The notes: generated from the sequence alone by a model not told the origin. A stretch of 64,000 nt of DNA from Telopea speciosissima (GCF_018873765.1 NC_057916.1:24599001-24663000), one strand, 5' to 3'. Positions 48,901 through 60,536 are shown, numbered from the stretch's first letter. Translations and numbers: made by a program.

Positions 48901-51900
48901 GGTGGCTATGCTACCCAAGCACACGGCCAAAGTGTCCCAATGCATATAGATGTTGAATATAAGCAATTAAAAAGCACAATGAGCATCATTAAGAGTAGCA
49001 AAGACAAATAGAAAGAGAGATTAAACACAGTAAGAACAAGGAAAATTATACAGAAAATAGAAGATGAACAGCTTTTATAAAAAAAAAAAAATAGAGGAAA
49101 GAAGTTTATTTTAGGGGGTTCCTAACTTATAGTAGGCATCTATGATTCTATGTGTGTGTGTGTGTGTGTGTGTAATGTAGTTCTAGATTCGTCGGAGACC
49201 AACTAGAAGCCAATAACCAGGATCTGCTATGAACCAAGTAATTCAGCTAGGTCAAAATATGTGAAAATTGTGAAATTAGGGTTAGGGTTTGATGGTAGGG
49301 TTAGGTTAACTTGATGTAAGGGAGTCTATCAGTGAAGGTTATGTTAAGTTTTGCTGGAGGACAGTGTGTTGGAATGAATAGGCAGCAGGTTAGGTTTAGG
49401 GTTTTGGGTTTTGAAAGGTAGAATATGATGGAATATAGGGTTTAGGGTGGATGGATTGGGCAGCAATGTGGATCGAGTGCTCTAATGGGGCAGGAGAGTG
49501 TTCGATCCAAATTTGGGCAGGTTCTGTAGGTTGGTTTGGTCTGGTCAGAAATTAGGTTATGGGGAAAAGGTTAGGAGATGGGGGGGAATGCTAGGGTTTG
49601 GAATTTTAGAGGTTTAGAAGAAGAAAGGTTGGGGATGGGGTGATTCAAACTCACTGTTGTTGAAGAGATCTCTTGGCAGCAGCTTAATTGAAGATGAAAC
49701 CTTGAATAACAATCAGAACTCGAGCAAAGAACTTGAAGAGAGCTTCAAAGAACCACCCGGGCTTCACACCGCAAGGTGTCGATTGGATCAAACACCAATC
49801 CCACCAACCTTTATCAAACACAAGACAATCTCCTTGGAGAAGAAACAAGTTGCAGCAGCAGCCTCGAGCAGAAAATTTTCAAAATTGTGAGGTAAAGAAG
49901 ACCCCCACGAATTTAGCTTTATTTATAGGGCTAAAAGGCCAAGTTCCTAATCAGCCTAGGAGTTGAAAACCTAGGCTGACTTCAATTACAAACCTCCTCC
50001 TTGAAAAAGCATGGAGAGGGGTGGGAGTCCTAATTACAACTTAAATATTCCTAAGACAAAAAGGGAATATTCTAAAATCACTTAAATTGAACCACTGATA
50101 CAAACCAGCTTGGACCGGTTCAATTTAAACATAAAATAAAAACTAAGTATGGAAAATAAACTACTAAGCAACTAAGTAATACTAGTACCACTTGGACAGA
50201 TTCTGGTTCTTCTTCTGCTTGCAGATGTAGGACTTCAGTTCACATCAGTGTGTGTGTGTGTGTGTGTAAAAAGCCTCTTTGCGAAAGCAGGGGTAAGGCT
50301 CCGTACGTTATGACCCTCCCCACACCAGCCTCATGCACTGCGTACGTCCTTTTTTATCTCCTTCAAGTAAACTTCAACATGGACCCCATCTCATCATGCC
50401 AAAATGAGGATTGACGCCTTAGAATTAAGTCCTCAGACCCCACTTCAATCCCAACCCTTTATTCTTTAAAACCTCAACCAAACCCCAGAGCTCATGACCA
50501 CCAAAAGGCTGCTTTCCACCATGCATGTCTAGGACGTTTTTGTAAGAAGATGAGGGGATGTTTAGGAGATGAGAGAAAGAGATTGGAACTGAAATGCTTG
50601 GTTGTTCTATTAGACAAACCAAGCTTCTATTTATAATAGAGGCCTCAAAGAGGCAAATTACACGGGTACCCTTACTATGACTAAAGGGAAAAAATACATA
50701 GAAAAGTACCCATATACCCCCACAGTATACACCATACAATTTAACACTCCCCCTCAAGTTGGAGCATAGATATCTATCATGCCCAATACAAAAGGATGAT
50801 CTTTAGACTTCACGAAGGGAATACAAACAAGGCCACTCTCAAGCTTTTCGTTGATAAAATGTCTGTCAATCTCCACATGTTTAGTACGATCATGTTGGAC
50901 TGGGTTGTGGGCTATGCTGATTACAGCTTTGTTGTCGCAATATAGCATCATGGGAAGAGAAATAGGAACACCAATATCTTGAAGTAGCCCCCGAAGCCAT
51001 AATAACTCACAAATACCTTGGGCCATTGCACAAAATTCAGCCTCCACACTTGATCTAGCCACCACATTTTGCTTCTTGTTGCACCATGTGACTAGGTTGC
51101 CACCAACAAAAATACAACACTCTGTAACAGACTTGTGATCAAAAGAGCTAGCCCAATCAAAATCCGTATATGCTTCAAATCAAAAGTGATCACGTGGAGA
51201 TAGGAGAATTCCCTTTCCTGGTGCTGACTTCAAGTATCGAAGAATGCGAAGAACAGCCTCCATATGAGTAGAATAGGGATCATGCATGAACTGGCTTACC
51301 AGGCTCACAGCTAAGGCAATGTCCGGTCGTGTGTGAGATGGGTAGATCAGCTTACCTATCAACCTCTGATAACAACCTTTGTCAACTGGTTCTCCATCAC
51401 ATTCCTTCAGCCTGGTGTTAGCCTCTAAAGTGGTTTCACTAGGATGACAACCCAGCAACCCTGTCTCTGATAAAAGGTCCAGGATGTATTTTCTCTGGGA
51501 AAGATATATGCCTTTTGATGATCTGGCAATTTCAATCCCTAGAAAATACCTTAGCTGTCCTAGATCCTTGATCTCAAACTCACGTCCGAGAAACTCCTTG
51601 ACACGATTCATCTCTTCCCTATCATTCCCAGTTAAAACTATATCATCAACATATACAATAAGAATTGTAACCTGGTTGCCATGGCGCTTGATGAATAAAG
51701 TATGATTAGCATTGCTTTGTTTGAACCTCCCAGAGGTCATAGCCTTATGAAATCTGCCAAACCAAGTTCTAGGGGACTGTTTGAGACCATATAGAGCACG
51801 CTTTAACTTGCATATTTTGCCACTAGTTGTGTCAGATGAGAACCCAAGAGGAACCTCCATGTATACCTCTTCATCAAGCTCTCCATGAAAGAAAGCATTT

Positions 51901-54900
51901 TTCACGTCAAGTTGTTGTAGATCCCACCCTAGGTTCACAGCACAAGACAACAGAACTCTCACTGTATTTAGCTTGGCAACTGGAGCAAAAGTTTCCTGGT
52001 AATCAATTCCATAGGTTTGAGTGAACCCTTTAGCCACAACTCTTGCCTTATATCTGTCTATGCAACTATCAACTTTCTGTTTGACCATAAACACCTACTT
52101 GCACCCAACTGGTTTCTTTCCTGGAGGAAGAACTACAATATCCCATGTGCTATTTTTCTTTAAAGCCTTCATTTCTTCTACCATGGCTGCTTTCCACTTT
52201 GCATCTGCAAAAGCCTCCTGCCAATTGTGTGGAATACAAACAGAGGAAAGGGAAGAAACAAACGTACGATAGGAAGTAGATAATGCATCAAAAGAAACAG
52301 CATGAAATATAGGGTGTTGAGTGCAAGACCTAGCTCCCTTACAGTGAGCAATAGGTAAATCAAGACAAAAAAAAAAGAGGATGAGGAGAAAGCGGGATTA
52401 CCAGTGGAGCTCGGATCTGGCTCAAGGGACTCCAATTGAACAGGTTTAGGTGTTGTTGTGGTGGAGGTCTCACCTTGCTTTTTCTTTGACTGCTTTCTGT
52501 GAAAGACTTTGAGGCTGGGAACATCAATCAGCCTCAGCCTTTTTACCTGATAAGTAGGCTCCCCCTGTGTTGAAATGTCAGTGATAAGCAAGGGAAAAGG
52601 TGAAGGAACACAAATAGGGAGAAAAGGTTCCTGGAAAACCACATCTTCACTATTACACTCCTCTTGAAGAGGTGATAGGGAACTGATTCATGAAAGACAA
52701 CATCCATGCTCACTACAGTACCGCGAGTAGGAGGAAAGTAACACTTATAACCCTTCTGCGTGGGAGAATAGCTAAGGAATATACACAGGAGACCACGAGG
52801 TTCGAATTTGCCAGGGGAATGTGTGTCACGGACATAACACAAACAACCAAAAGCACGGAGAGGGACAACAAAAGAGAAAGACCCCTCCAAAACCTCAATA
52901 GGAGAGCGAGCACTCAAGAATCGAGGACAGCATTACTCCAGTATTGTGAAGGAACATGACGAGCAAACATAGGTGCACGAGCGACTTCCAAAAGATGGCG
53001 GTTCTCTCTTTCGGCCACCCCATTTTGGGCAGGAGTGTCAACACAGCTGGTTTGGTGAATGATTCCATGAGCAGCTAGATATTTCTGGAACTGGCCTTCA
53101 GTGTATTCAGTACCATTATCACTCCTAAGAATTTTAATGGTAGCTTGATACTGGGTCTAAACCATTTTATGAAATAGTTGGAAACAACGGAATACTTCAC
53201 TCTTATGTTGCATCATATAAACTAAAGTGATACGAGAATGGAAATCTATAAAAGTAACAAACCAACGGTGAACAGAAATGGAAGTACGACGAGAGGGACT
53301 CCACACATCAGTATGAACCAAATGAAAAACAACACTGCTTCTTTGATTAATTGGAGAATAAGTAAACCGAGTTTGTTTGGCCATAACACATGCCTCACAA
53401 AAGAACTCAGTACGATTACATTCTTTAACAAGTTTAGGAAATAAAAGAGAAAAGATCCCAAGAGGGGGATGACCCAAGCGGCAATGCCATTGATTCAAAG
53501 TAGCAAGGGAAGCTGAATGAAGCTGAGAAAGCAAGGCTGTTGATGTAGAAGCGCCCTCAAGCAAGTAGAGACCACCATGCACCCTACCCCATCCAATCGT
53601 CCTCCCATGCTCCAGATCCTAGAAAAAACAATGATCAGGGAAAAAGGTTACTTTACAATTCAAATTTCGAATCAAACTACTAATGGAGAGAAGATTAGTA
53701 GTAAAATTAGGAATATGTAGTATAGAAGACAATATAAGAGAAGGAGAGCAGCTTATGGAACCCTTCCCAAATACAGAGGAGAAAGATCCATCTACTACTC
53801 AAACTTTGTCTTTTTCAGATGAAGGGGTATATTTGTGAAATAAGTTGGAGGAACCTGTCATGTGGTCCGTGGCATCGGAGTCAATGATCCACGGATTGGA
53901 AACAACCAATGCACAATGACCACCAAAAGGAATACCTGACTGAGCAAAATGGGAACCTGAAGAGGCCGGTGCAGAGGCAGTGGAGGATGCAGTGGAAGCA
54001 GATGAGGCCCTCAGCATGCGACGAAAGGCCTGTAGCTCCTCCGGAGAAAGACCCAATTCGGTAGGGAGTGAAGTGGCAACTGTCTCTGTGTGATGAGCCT
54101 TGGTCTTGGGTTTACCCTTGGCTGCACGTTTGGCTTCAAAGTCAGCAGGCTTCCCATGGAGGTTCCAGCAAGTAGCCTTTGAATGGAATGGCTTGCTGCA
54201 ATGCTCACATCGAACATCCTCCTTCGAAGAGGCACCCAAATGAGAGGAAATATCTGCAGTGGGAGTAGGGCTGGCCCCAACCTGGAGGGTTGATCGATCA
54301 ATAGTAGGAGTGTGCAGCATAGCAGCTCGGTAACTCTCCTCTGTATGGACCAATGCATAGGTCTGCTCCAAGGAGGGAAAAGGAAATCTGCTCAAAACTT
54401 GAACCCGAATCTGATCATACTCGACATTGAGACCAGCAAGGAAATCATACACTCGAATCTTGTCCACATGCTTGGGTATGAAGCAATGTCCGCAGCATTG
54501 GTAGGCTGGTAGTCGGAATAATGATCAAGTTTCTGCCATAAGCTTCGAAGGACAGCCCAGTATTGAGAGACAGATAGTTCCTTCTAGATGGTGTCATGGA
54601 CCTTCTTAGGGAGCTCATATACTTGGGCATCATTCCCAACCTGACCATATGTCTCCTTTGCACCAGCCCAGATCTGGGCAGCAATATCATGTAACAAGTA
54701 ACCACTAGAGATATCAGACTGCATAGAGTTGAGTAAGAAGGACATCATCATGGAGTCATTTGCAATCCATCTTTTCTTAGTAGGACCTTCCTCAATTGGT
54801 TTCGCAGTAGTGCCAATGATGAATCCAGTGAGGCCTCGACCTGCAATAGTCAAGTAGGTAGATTTGGACCACATCAAGTAGTTGGTACTGTCGAGCTTAA

Positions 54901-57898
54901 TTGCAGATGCATAAGGAAGATAATCACTCCGAGGTTGTCCATCAGAACCAGAGGTAGCAGAGGTAAGGTCTGAACCAGTCATGATGACCAAAAAAAAATC
55001 TGCAGAACCAGCAGCAACACAGAGAAGATTTCTAAAAAAAATCACAGCAATAACTCCAAAAGTATCCTGTAGAAGGAGCTCAAATCTGGATCGAGTGCTC
55101 CTATTGCTGAGGTGAAACACTCCTCCAAAGACCAGCTGTGGCTGATGAGGGATGAGAGATCGATCTGCCCAGGGTTTTAGAAGAAAACCCTAAAATAGGA
55201 AGGTTCACACCAGAAAAACTGAACAGAAAGGGCTGAAATTGTGATCGAGATCCCCTTTTTTTATGCTGAAAAACTCCTCAAAAAATAAGCCTGATCTGAG
55301 AAGGGAACAGCAGAAATCGATGAAGTTAGGGTTTTGAACAAAACCCTAAAATCTGAAATCGAAAGATGAACTTCACTCTTGCAAGCAATGATGGAAGCTT
55401 CCATGGGTGCAGCACTTGATCTTCAAGAAGAGGAGTATGATCTTCAATGTTGATGTAGACTCAACTCCAAGATAGCAACAATCAAAAAAATCGCAAAAAG
55501 TGGGAAGGCTCTCCAATCGATTCTTGCAGAAAAGAAAATAATGTTTATCTCATCGAGGTGGATGTAGGGCAGTGACTAGATTCATAAGAATCACCTCATT
55601 AGTGCTGCCCTGTCATGGTTTAGAAGGACAAAAGGAAGAGGAGAAGGTGGGCGATAGAATGAAGGAGGAAGGGCTGAAAAGAAAACTAGATAGATTTACT
55701 GCTCTGATACCATGTAAGAAGATGAGGGGATGTTTAGGAGATGAGAGAAAGAGATTGGAACTGAAATGCTTGGTTGTTCTAGTAGACAACCCAAGCTTCT
55801 ATTTATAATAGAGGCCTCAAAGAGGCAAATTACACTGGTACCCTTACTATGACTAAAGGGAAAAAATATATAGAAAAGTATCCCCATGGTATACACCATA
55901 CAATTTAACAGTTTTGTACAAAAACTCCCAACCCTGCCACAAACCTAAATCTAACCCAATCAGTGTCCAGTCCACCCCACCTTATGTCATCATAAACCCT
56001 TCTGTCAACTACTCAAGTTCACCACTAATTTATTTTTGCAAGTGTGAAATTTATTTATCTAATCTGAGAAATGGCCATGAATTTTTAACTTTCACATCTT
56101 ACACTGCTATTTACTCCTTCTCAGAATGCTTCCTAATTAACATTGTTGATATTGTGTTACCAGCAGTAGGTGCAAGGAGTCTATGACATCTGATTCTAAT
56201 TAATAGTAACATGCAACCATCCTTTCATCAGAAATCATAAATACAAGATTAATTGCACTATAGAAAAGAAATGCAGGACACAAGACTTACGTCCGCAAGA
56301 GATATATGATGAACTGAGTCAAATCTGAGTGAGGGAATTCAAGATTTTTGGATTCCAGCTGATTCTTTATCTCATCCATGAGATAGTTGGCATCTCTCAG
56401 ATTGCCAAGCGATAAATACCTGTCAACCATGAAAAAATTTCATAAGCAAGAAAAATGTTTGAGATAGAATGAACAGTCTATTACTGTCTGAGGTGTAGAA
56501 CTATCTTTTTGTCATTCATTTTTTTGGTAAAAGGATATAAAATTAGCATTTGAGGGTATCAAATTCAATTACTACAATGTGATGCATGGAAGGGATCCTA
56601 ATTTACAGTGGCCATGTCAATTCCTTCAGTGCATTACTCTGTCATACATTGCATCATCACATCCCTTTCTTTCATCCTGTTTTCGATTTTCAGTTTCCCT
56701 CTTTATTTTCCATTCTAGGTTACTATGAGCCCCTAATGGAACAGTTTATAAGAGAAACCCATCAATAAGATATTAGGTGCCAGGTTGAAAATATGACATA
56801 TGTGTTCAGTTGCACGTACATTAGAACTGCTCGTGCAATAGCCAAATCATCTTCACCTGGATAGCACTACAAAATTAAAGAGAGATCAATGCAATTTATT
56901 TGTAATCATATACCCAAACACAACCCCCCACCCCCCCCCCCCCCCAAAAAAAAAAACATATGATGAATGCTTAGCATGAGGCATGACAACTCAGAAAACT
57001 AAACTATCTGGAAAATGGAAGCTCATGTGCTTGTGTATGTATCTAATTTTGACATTTAAGGTAGGCTACATTCAATAAACATTGGACAATATAATAAAGA
57101 ATATCTAAACTTTGAAAAAAAACTCAAATCTTAAAAAAAATATATATTTGGTATGATTGTATGTTCAAAAGTAAAATAGTCAACTTATCCATGGACGATG
57201 TATTCTGGTTCTTATTCAGTAAAACTCAAGTAAGAATTTGTCAATAGATCTCACAATTCAAACGACATCATAAGATTTATGGGAAACTCTCATACAGGGA
57301 GAACTATTTAGGTAGAACGGTCAAGATCATGTTAAATTAAATTGGATAAACATCTATGGTGAATCTTCATATCCAATTAGGAAAAGGTCACAGAGAGTCA
57401 AAGAAGGCTACCTTGCCCGTAAAATTAACTAATATTGAAGCAAACTTGTTTGCGTCGTTTCCTCGTACAGAATGAAATGAAACTTTAGCCATATCCTGCA
57501 AAGCATCAACATATTTGTGTTGAATATTGCACAAAAATATAAGATCAAAGCCACAAGAAGCACCTGCACCCCTCAGCTCTCACTGTTATTTCTTTACGAA
57601 TAAAATAAGAAAAACACCAAGCATTAATATTTAAAGGATTTCCCTCAACCTTCTATACATTGTAGTATTGAAGTTCAACAAGAAGGGAAGCAGGGAAGCA
57701 GGGCTAAGCTTGTAGACTGTAAAGAACTGTAAAACTAAAAATGGAAAGTTTTACGATGAGGCAGTAGCAAAGACAAATTGAAGAATAGAGGCACCTAGGA
57801 GACCTACCAAGTCAGGAGACTCAGAATATATGTACTCAGCTAACATAGCATGTATTTCAGGAGATCCACTCCTGGGAGCTCCAGACTCTGCAGACCAC
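39969..57898 (-). CDS. GET4: GET4, tail-anchored protein insertion factor, 3' seven exons
   Basis: Exons from 5' to 3': 57898-57808, 57495-57412, 56866-56820, 56419-56291, 48471-48387, 41712-41632 and 39992-39969. Each has AG/GT borders and phases that fit, and the last ends in TGA. The joined text includes [97 protein letters not shown] and [20 protein letters not shown]. This follows plant GET4 in order and spacing. GET4 is an alpha-solenoid scaffold that with GET5/UBL proteins hands tail-anchored proteins to GET3 for insertion into the ER membrane. The N-terminal exons were not found up to 64000 and must lie further right, behind an intron of more than 6.1 kb. Introns of 7.8 and 6.7 kb are filled with transposons. 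No stop or frameshift is seen in these exons. Confidence 0.93.
39993..41631. other. last GET4 intron
   Basis: This 1.6-kb intron separates the penultimate exon from the eight-codon last exon. It contains a TA run (about 41177-41190) and a CA run inside 41591-41606, but no bounded mobile element that I can support. The open frames at 40200-40523 are not protein-like. Confidence 0.5.
42560..43760 (+). repeat. LTR-like repeat in GET4 intron
   Basis: The segment reads like a plant LTR in forward orientation: AT-rich promoter-like part, TATTTAATAATAG near 42890, a CT-rich leader, then a C/A-rich stretch (43200-43690) full of AACCCTAA words. A short tandem duplicate CTTGTGAGTCATATCAAG occurs at 42990-43030. 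Its partner LTR and target duplication were not found. Confidence 0.3.
43761..44740. mobile_element. hAT-like non-autonomous element, ends CAAGGTTCTAAAACTCGG
   Basis: The right end, in reverse complement, begins CAAGGTTCTAAAACTCGGGT and then TTTCGACTAG. The left end begins CAAGTTAACTTAGTTTCGCA and then GGTTTCCGAG. Inside both arms are clusters of GGTTTCGAC / GTCGAAACC. The same right end (GTTTTAGTACCTTG) closes the insertion at 59151-60536. The 980-bp body holds a perfect-looking hairpin (44317-44460) and no open frame of note. Confidence 0.45.
44317..44460. repeat. 144-bp long hairpin
   Basis: GTTTGACTGGAACATAACTC and the following 40 bases (through TTTAAGCAATCTTGGA) are answered by TCCAAGATTGCTTAAA through GGAGTTATGTTCCGGTCAAAC. 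This gives a stem of about 60 bp with a few mismatches and a short loop around ACTGTCAAAAC. It lies inside a GET4 intron. Confidence 0.8.
44741..47640. repeat. LTR-like repeat blocks in GET4 intron
   Basis: Several blocks resemble LTR or internal parts of non-autonomous LTR elements but could not be paired. A minus-oriented block lies at about 44748-45600. A plus-oriented block lies at about 45730-46170, with TTTATATAAGG and a word string around GTTTGATCCAATCGAACCAC. A further minus-oriented block lies at about 46440-47600. The plus block has an inverted relative at about 49650-49990. Many in-frame stops exclude genes. Confidence 0.35.
49140..49172. repeat. (TG)n microsatellite
   Basis: About eleven TG dinucleotides following TCTATG. 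A second, shorter TG run is at 50248-50267, directly before the SINE fragment. Confidence 0.85.
49640..50260 (-). repeat. LTR-like repeat, inverted relative of 45.7-46.2 kb
   Basis: The reverse complement carries GTTTGATCCAATCGACACC, GGTGTGAAGCCCGGGTGG and a TATAAAT-type word near 49922. These match the order of the plus-oriented block at 46068-46170. The element is therefore present at least twice in opposite orientation inside GET4 introns. Confidence 0.4.
50270..50356 (+). mobile_element. truncated Au-type SINE (3' part)
   Basis: CCTCTTTGCGAAAGCAGGGG, AAGGCTCCGTACGTTATGAC, CCTCCCCACACCAGCCTCAT and GCACTGCGTACGTCC follow the 3' half of Au SINEs, ending in a T run. The tRNA-like head with the A and B boxes is missing and a TG microsatellite stands in its place. 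Confidence 0.7.
50541..50746 (-). repeat. 3' LTR of the copia element
   Basis: 206 bp, with TGTTAAATTGTATGG at its start on the minus strand and CATCTTCTTACA at its end. It holds CTATTATAAATAG as a likely TATA region near 50628-50641. Confidence 0.95.
50754..51065 (-). pseudogene. copia RNase H domain, C-terminal part
   Basis: The frame [24 protein letters not shown], then [31 protein letters not shown], is the typical copia RNase H end (SS-EAE, CDN, HxRTKHIEID). It closes just before the polypurine tract and the 3' LTR. It is separated from the reverse transcriptase by a short region with stops near 51179. Confidence 0.85.
51180..52094 (-). pseudogene. copia reverse transcriptase domain
   Basis: A 304-codon open frame shows the RVT_2 order: [65 protein letters not shown], the catalytic YVDD in [13 protein letters not shown], and [20 protein letters not shown]. 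It ends at a stop before the RNase H part. The domain itself keeps its catalytic aspartates, so decay here came mainly from stops outside it. Confidence 0.9.
52540..53582 (-). pseudogene. copia integrase region, broken
   Basis: The pre-integrase zinc-binding part is seen as WHCRLGHP followed by CEACVMAKQ (HHCC). The first catalytic Asp lies in [10 protein letters not shown] stop interrupts the frame at about 53157. Beyond it the same frame still shows LRSDNGTEY (second Asp) and [11 protein letters not shown] (Glu block). Another stop falls near 52918, after which the C-terminal part continues in a separate frame (from about 52917, with FGCLCYVRD and GYKCY). Confidence 0.8.
53799..54982 (-). 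pseudogene. copia gag and protease region, broken
   Basis: Gag starts at the ATG at 54982 ([12 protein letters not shown]) and shows the UBN2-type capsid text ([28 protein letters not shown]). It meets a stop near 54584 and then needs a frameshift near 54465 before the second half (from [16 protein letters not shown]). A CX2CX4HX4C zinc knuckle ([14 protein letters not shown]) follows. The aspartic protease active site is written Asp-Ser-Asp in [11 protein letters not shown], where the family has Asp-Ser-Gly, so the protease is probably inactive even apart from the frame breaks. Confidence 0.85.
55701..55712 (-). other. primer-binding site of the copia element
   Basis: TGGTATCAGAGC on the minus strand, abutting the 5' LTR with no spacer. 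It is complementary to the 3' end of plant initiator methionine tRNA, the usual copia primer. Confidence 0.9.
55713..55910 (-). repeat. 5' LTR of the copia element
   Basis: 198 bp, nearly identical to the 3' LTR apart from scattered substitutions and an 8-bp gap. In the complete element this copy carries the promoter. Confidence 0.95.
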
Positions 57899-59087
57899 CT
57901 GAGTAAAGGATTACCAGTTAGGAGTGCATATGAATAGGGTAAGATGCAATACAGAACAACTAGAATCAAAAACTGTTTTGTATCCTCGGGATACAAAAGA
58001 AAAGCTGGTAGAAGGTTGCACCCAATGTCATAATAAAAAATAGCATTTTTTTCCTTCAGTATTAAGCCAATTGATACTTTTTAGTATCAAAATATTTCTA
58101 TAAATGCTAAGTACCTCTTAAAGGTCGTACACTGTGCATGAGGCACCGGACACAGCGGGGTCTGGGGAGGATCATAATGTATGCAGCCTAACCCCGGCTT
58201 TGCGGAGAAGCTGTTTCTTGACTCGAACCTGCAACCACTAGGTCGCAATGGAGCAACCTTACAGTTGCACTGAGGATTTTTAACCTCTTATATGATTAAA
58301 TTAACATCCACATAACAAACATCAAAGAACCTCCTGCTCTTTAATGGTTGCAGCATTTGAACAAGCATATCATCAATTGGACAACTACGCCACTCCATGG
58401 CACATACTTAAGTCTTGAAAACAACAGCCAAACCACCATGCCTCACAATCAGTTGTTTTCCAGGAAGATAAGTCCATGGCTCCTACCTTTCCGGTGCGTG
58501 TGAAGCCAGCGTTACAATGTCTCCCTCCCCTACATATTTCATTTATTGGGAACTCCACACAAAAAGTTGCAACTGCTCACCCCAAAGTCTCTATCTCTCC
58601 TCCCCCCCCCCCCCCAACTCACCCCCACCCATGACAGTTCCCCTTATCAAAACTACTTCTTTATTTAGGGAACTACCTACCCAGTCCTCTCCCAATACCC
58701 CCAATAAAAAGAAAAAGTCTCCCCTCCATATATGTCACCATCTGATAAAGATGAAAACAGTCAGATGGTAGACACCAAGATGATCGATTCTAAACTCATC
58801 AAGAAACTTTGAGAGATTTATGGTGCCACAAAAAAACCACTGTCCATTTAGTCAAGATCAAATATCATACACAGGTTAATGTGGGACCAACATGAAACAA
58901 TAATCATCAGAAGCAGAAATGATAATAATTACAAAACCAGATTTAAGAATAGCAGTTACAGTAATTTTCTGAATAACTTCACAATAACACAAATTCCAGC
59001 TAAGATCACCGACCAAATTCTCACTCTGACCGCTCTTTAATTTATCATTCTCTTTTTCACAATTACGTTACTGCTCTGACTATCTGA
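57899..59087. other. GET4 intron, proximal part
   Basis: Besides the SINE at 58113 it has C runs (58600-58614) and AT-rich DNA. No N-terminal GET4 exon could be recognised on the minus strand here. Confidence 0.45.
58113..58290 (-). mobile_element. Au-type SINE, degraded head
   Basis: On the minus strand, AGTGCAACTGTAAGGTTGCT, CCATTGCGACCTAGTGGTTG, CAGGTTCGAGTCAAGAAACA, GCTTCTCCGCAAAGCCGGGG and GTGCATGAGGCACC complement text follow the Au SINE order. The 8-bp direct repeat ACCTCTTA at 58113-58120 and 58283-58290 brackets it. It lies in the large 5' intron of GET4. Confidence 0.75.
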
Positions 59088-59150
59088 TGCAGTTGCATTA
59101 GACATTAATCCCATATGGAGGCGCCTATGTTCAAGCTTGGGAGGCCCATA

Positions 59151-60536
59151 TAGTTCGAGAACTCACGAGATCTCGTTTTTTTGGGAGGTCGAGTCGAGTT
59201 CATATACGAGTTCTCAAATTACATTTTTTCAGTCCAGATCTCGGGTCGACCCAGATCTCGACCCATCTACTTCTTTAAAAGTCATCTAACTCGACAGAAC
59301 TTGATATCTCTCGATCGAGTTCTGTCCAAAAGCTATATTCTTCCCCATTTGAAGGCTGTGACTCATTTTACCTCTGGATTTCAAGTTGTAACCTGCGGGA
59401 GAGTTGATTCAGCTACACATTTGAAGGATTCAGCTACACATCTTCAAGATTAATCTCAAATTTGAAGGATTTTTCAAAGGTAAACTATTTTTCCCCAAAT
59501 AAATTTTTTTTTTTTTTAATTGTTCAAACCTTAGTAGATTCATGTCATTTTAAGATATGTTACATAACTTTAGACGATCTATCACTTGATGGAGTCCAAA
59601 ATTTTTTATTATCATTATTTTTTATTATTATTTTATTTTTTTTATTATATTTTCTGCAAAAAAAAAAAGAGTTTTTTGAAAAAAGAAATTGAAAAAAATA
59701 GGATGAATAGTGATTGTTTGGAAGTGATTTTCATGTATGTTGGACAACTTTGGATGCTCTACAACCTCATGGCATTCATCTCACCCTCATCATGACTTTG
59801 ATTAAGGCCAGGAGAGCACTGGTTCCAAATATAGTGACTATGGTCAATTTGGGCAGCCAACACTTGAGTTCGACAATCAAAGCACTGGGTCAGGTTTTGG
59901 ACCCATATTCCCAGTCCCAAACCAGCCACACCCATACATGCCTCAATATGACAGTAGCAATGGATCTCACGCCTCATGGCCACAGCTATACCCTAGGATA
60001 GGGGACTTGACATATGCTGATGACAACTCTTATATGCTTATTGTGGAGCACTATATGCAACCGTGCAGCAACACACTGTGACACTGTCATGGGAAGACTC
60101 TGGCACTACTGGGGACTGAATACGTGATTCAAACTCAGTTTATGTGATGATAGTTGTAACTTGTAACATTGTTAAACAGTTTGATGTATCACTTTAACAT
60201 TTCTAATGCTTATTTAAGTTGTTTAGCTATTAATTGAATGTTTTGCTTGCTTTCTATTACTAAATTATGTGTAGAGTAGGGTATTTTAGTACGTCGTCGC
60301 CTACCAACTTCAGGTCCGAAGTAAAACTCCTATTTGGACTTTGTTTTTGCAAAATCTAATAATACCATTGCGTTTAAATGGCCTAAAATAGGCTGAATAC
60401 CAAGTTTCAGACCCAAACTAGATCTAAAACCCACTTAGTTGAGGTTTCGAGTTGAAAAAAAAAAATGCACCAACTCGATTGAGATCTCGGTTTTCCTAAG
60501 GTCAAGTTGGGGTTGAGTTCTAAGTTTTAGTACCTT
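59151..60536 (+). mobile_element. hAT-like insertion with transposase tail, nested in left LTR
   Basis: This segment is absent from the right LTR. It is bracketed by the 12-bp direct repeat GGGAGGCCCATA (ending 59150 and starting about 60538), which shows transposition. Its end GTTTTAGTACCTTG matches the end of the element at 43761-44740, and GAGATCTCG occurs inverted near both ends. It carries a frame at about 59808-60081 encoding a Gly/Ser/Pro/Tyr-rich tail (LTYADDNSYMLIVEHYMQ near its end) that I take to be the C-terminal end of a hAT-type transposase, from recollection only. Confidence 0.55.

Larger units (their letters stand above)
50536..55915 (-). mobile_element. full-length degenerate Ty1/copia retrotransposon
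   Basis: The element is 50541-55910 with LTRs of 206 bp (50541-50746, the 3' LTR) and 198 bp (55713-55910, the 5' LTR). Both begin TG and end CA. The 5-bp duplication GTTTT is exact at 50536-50540 and 55911-55915. The primer site TGGTATCAGAGC (initiator Met tRNA) lies directly after the 5' LTR and a polypurine tract TTGAGGGGGAG directly before the 3' LTR. Order on the minus strand is gag, protease, integrase, reverse transcriptase, RNase H, which is copia order. Several stops and frameshifts break the reading frame. It lies in the GET4 intron in the same direction as the gene. The LTRs differ by about seven substitutions and one 8-bp indel by eye. Confidence 0.95.
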
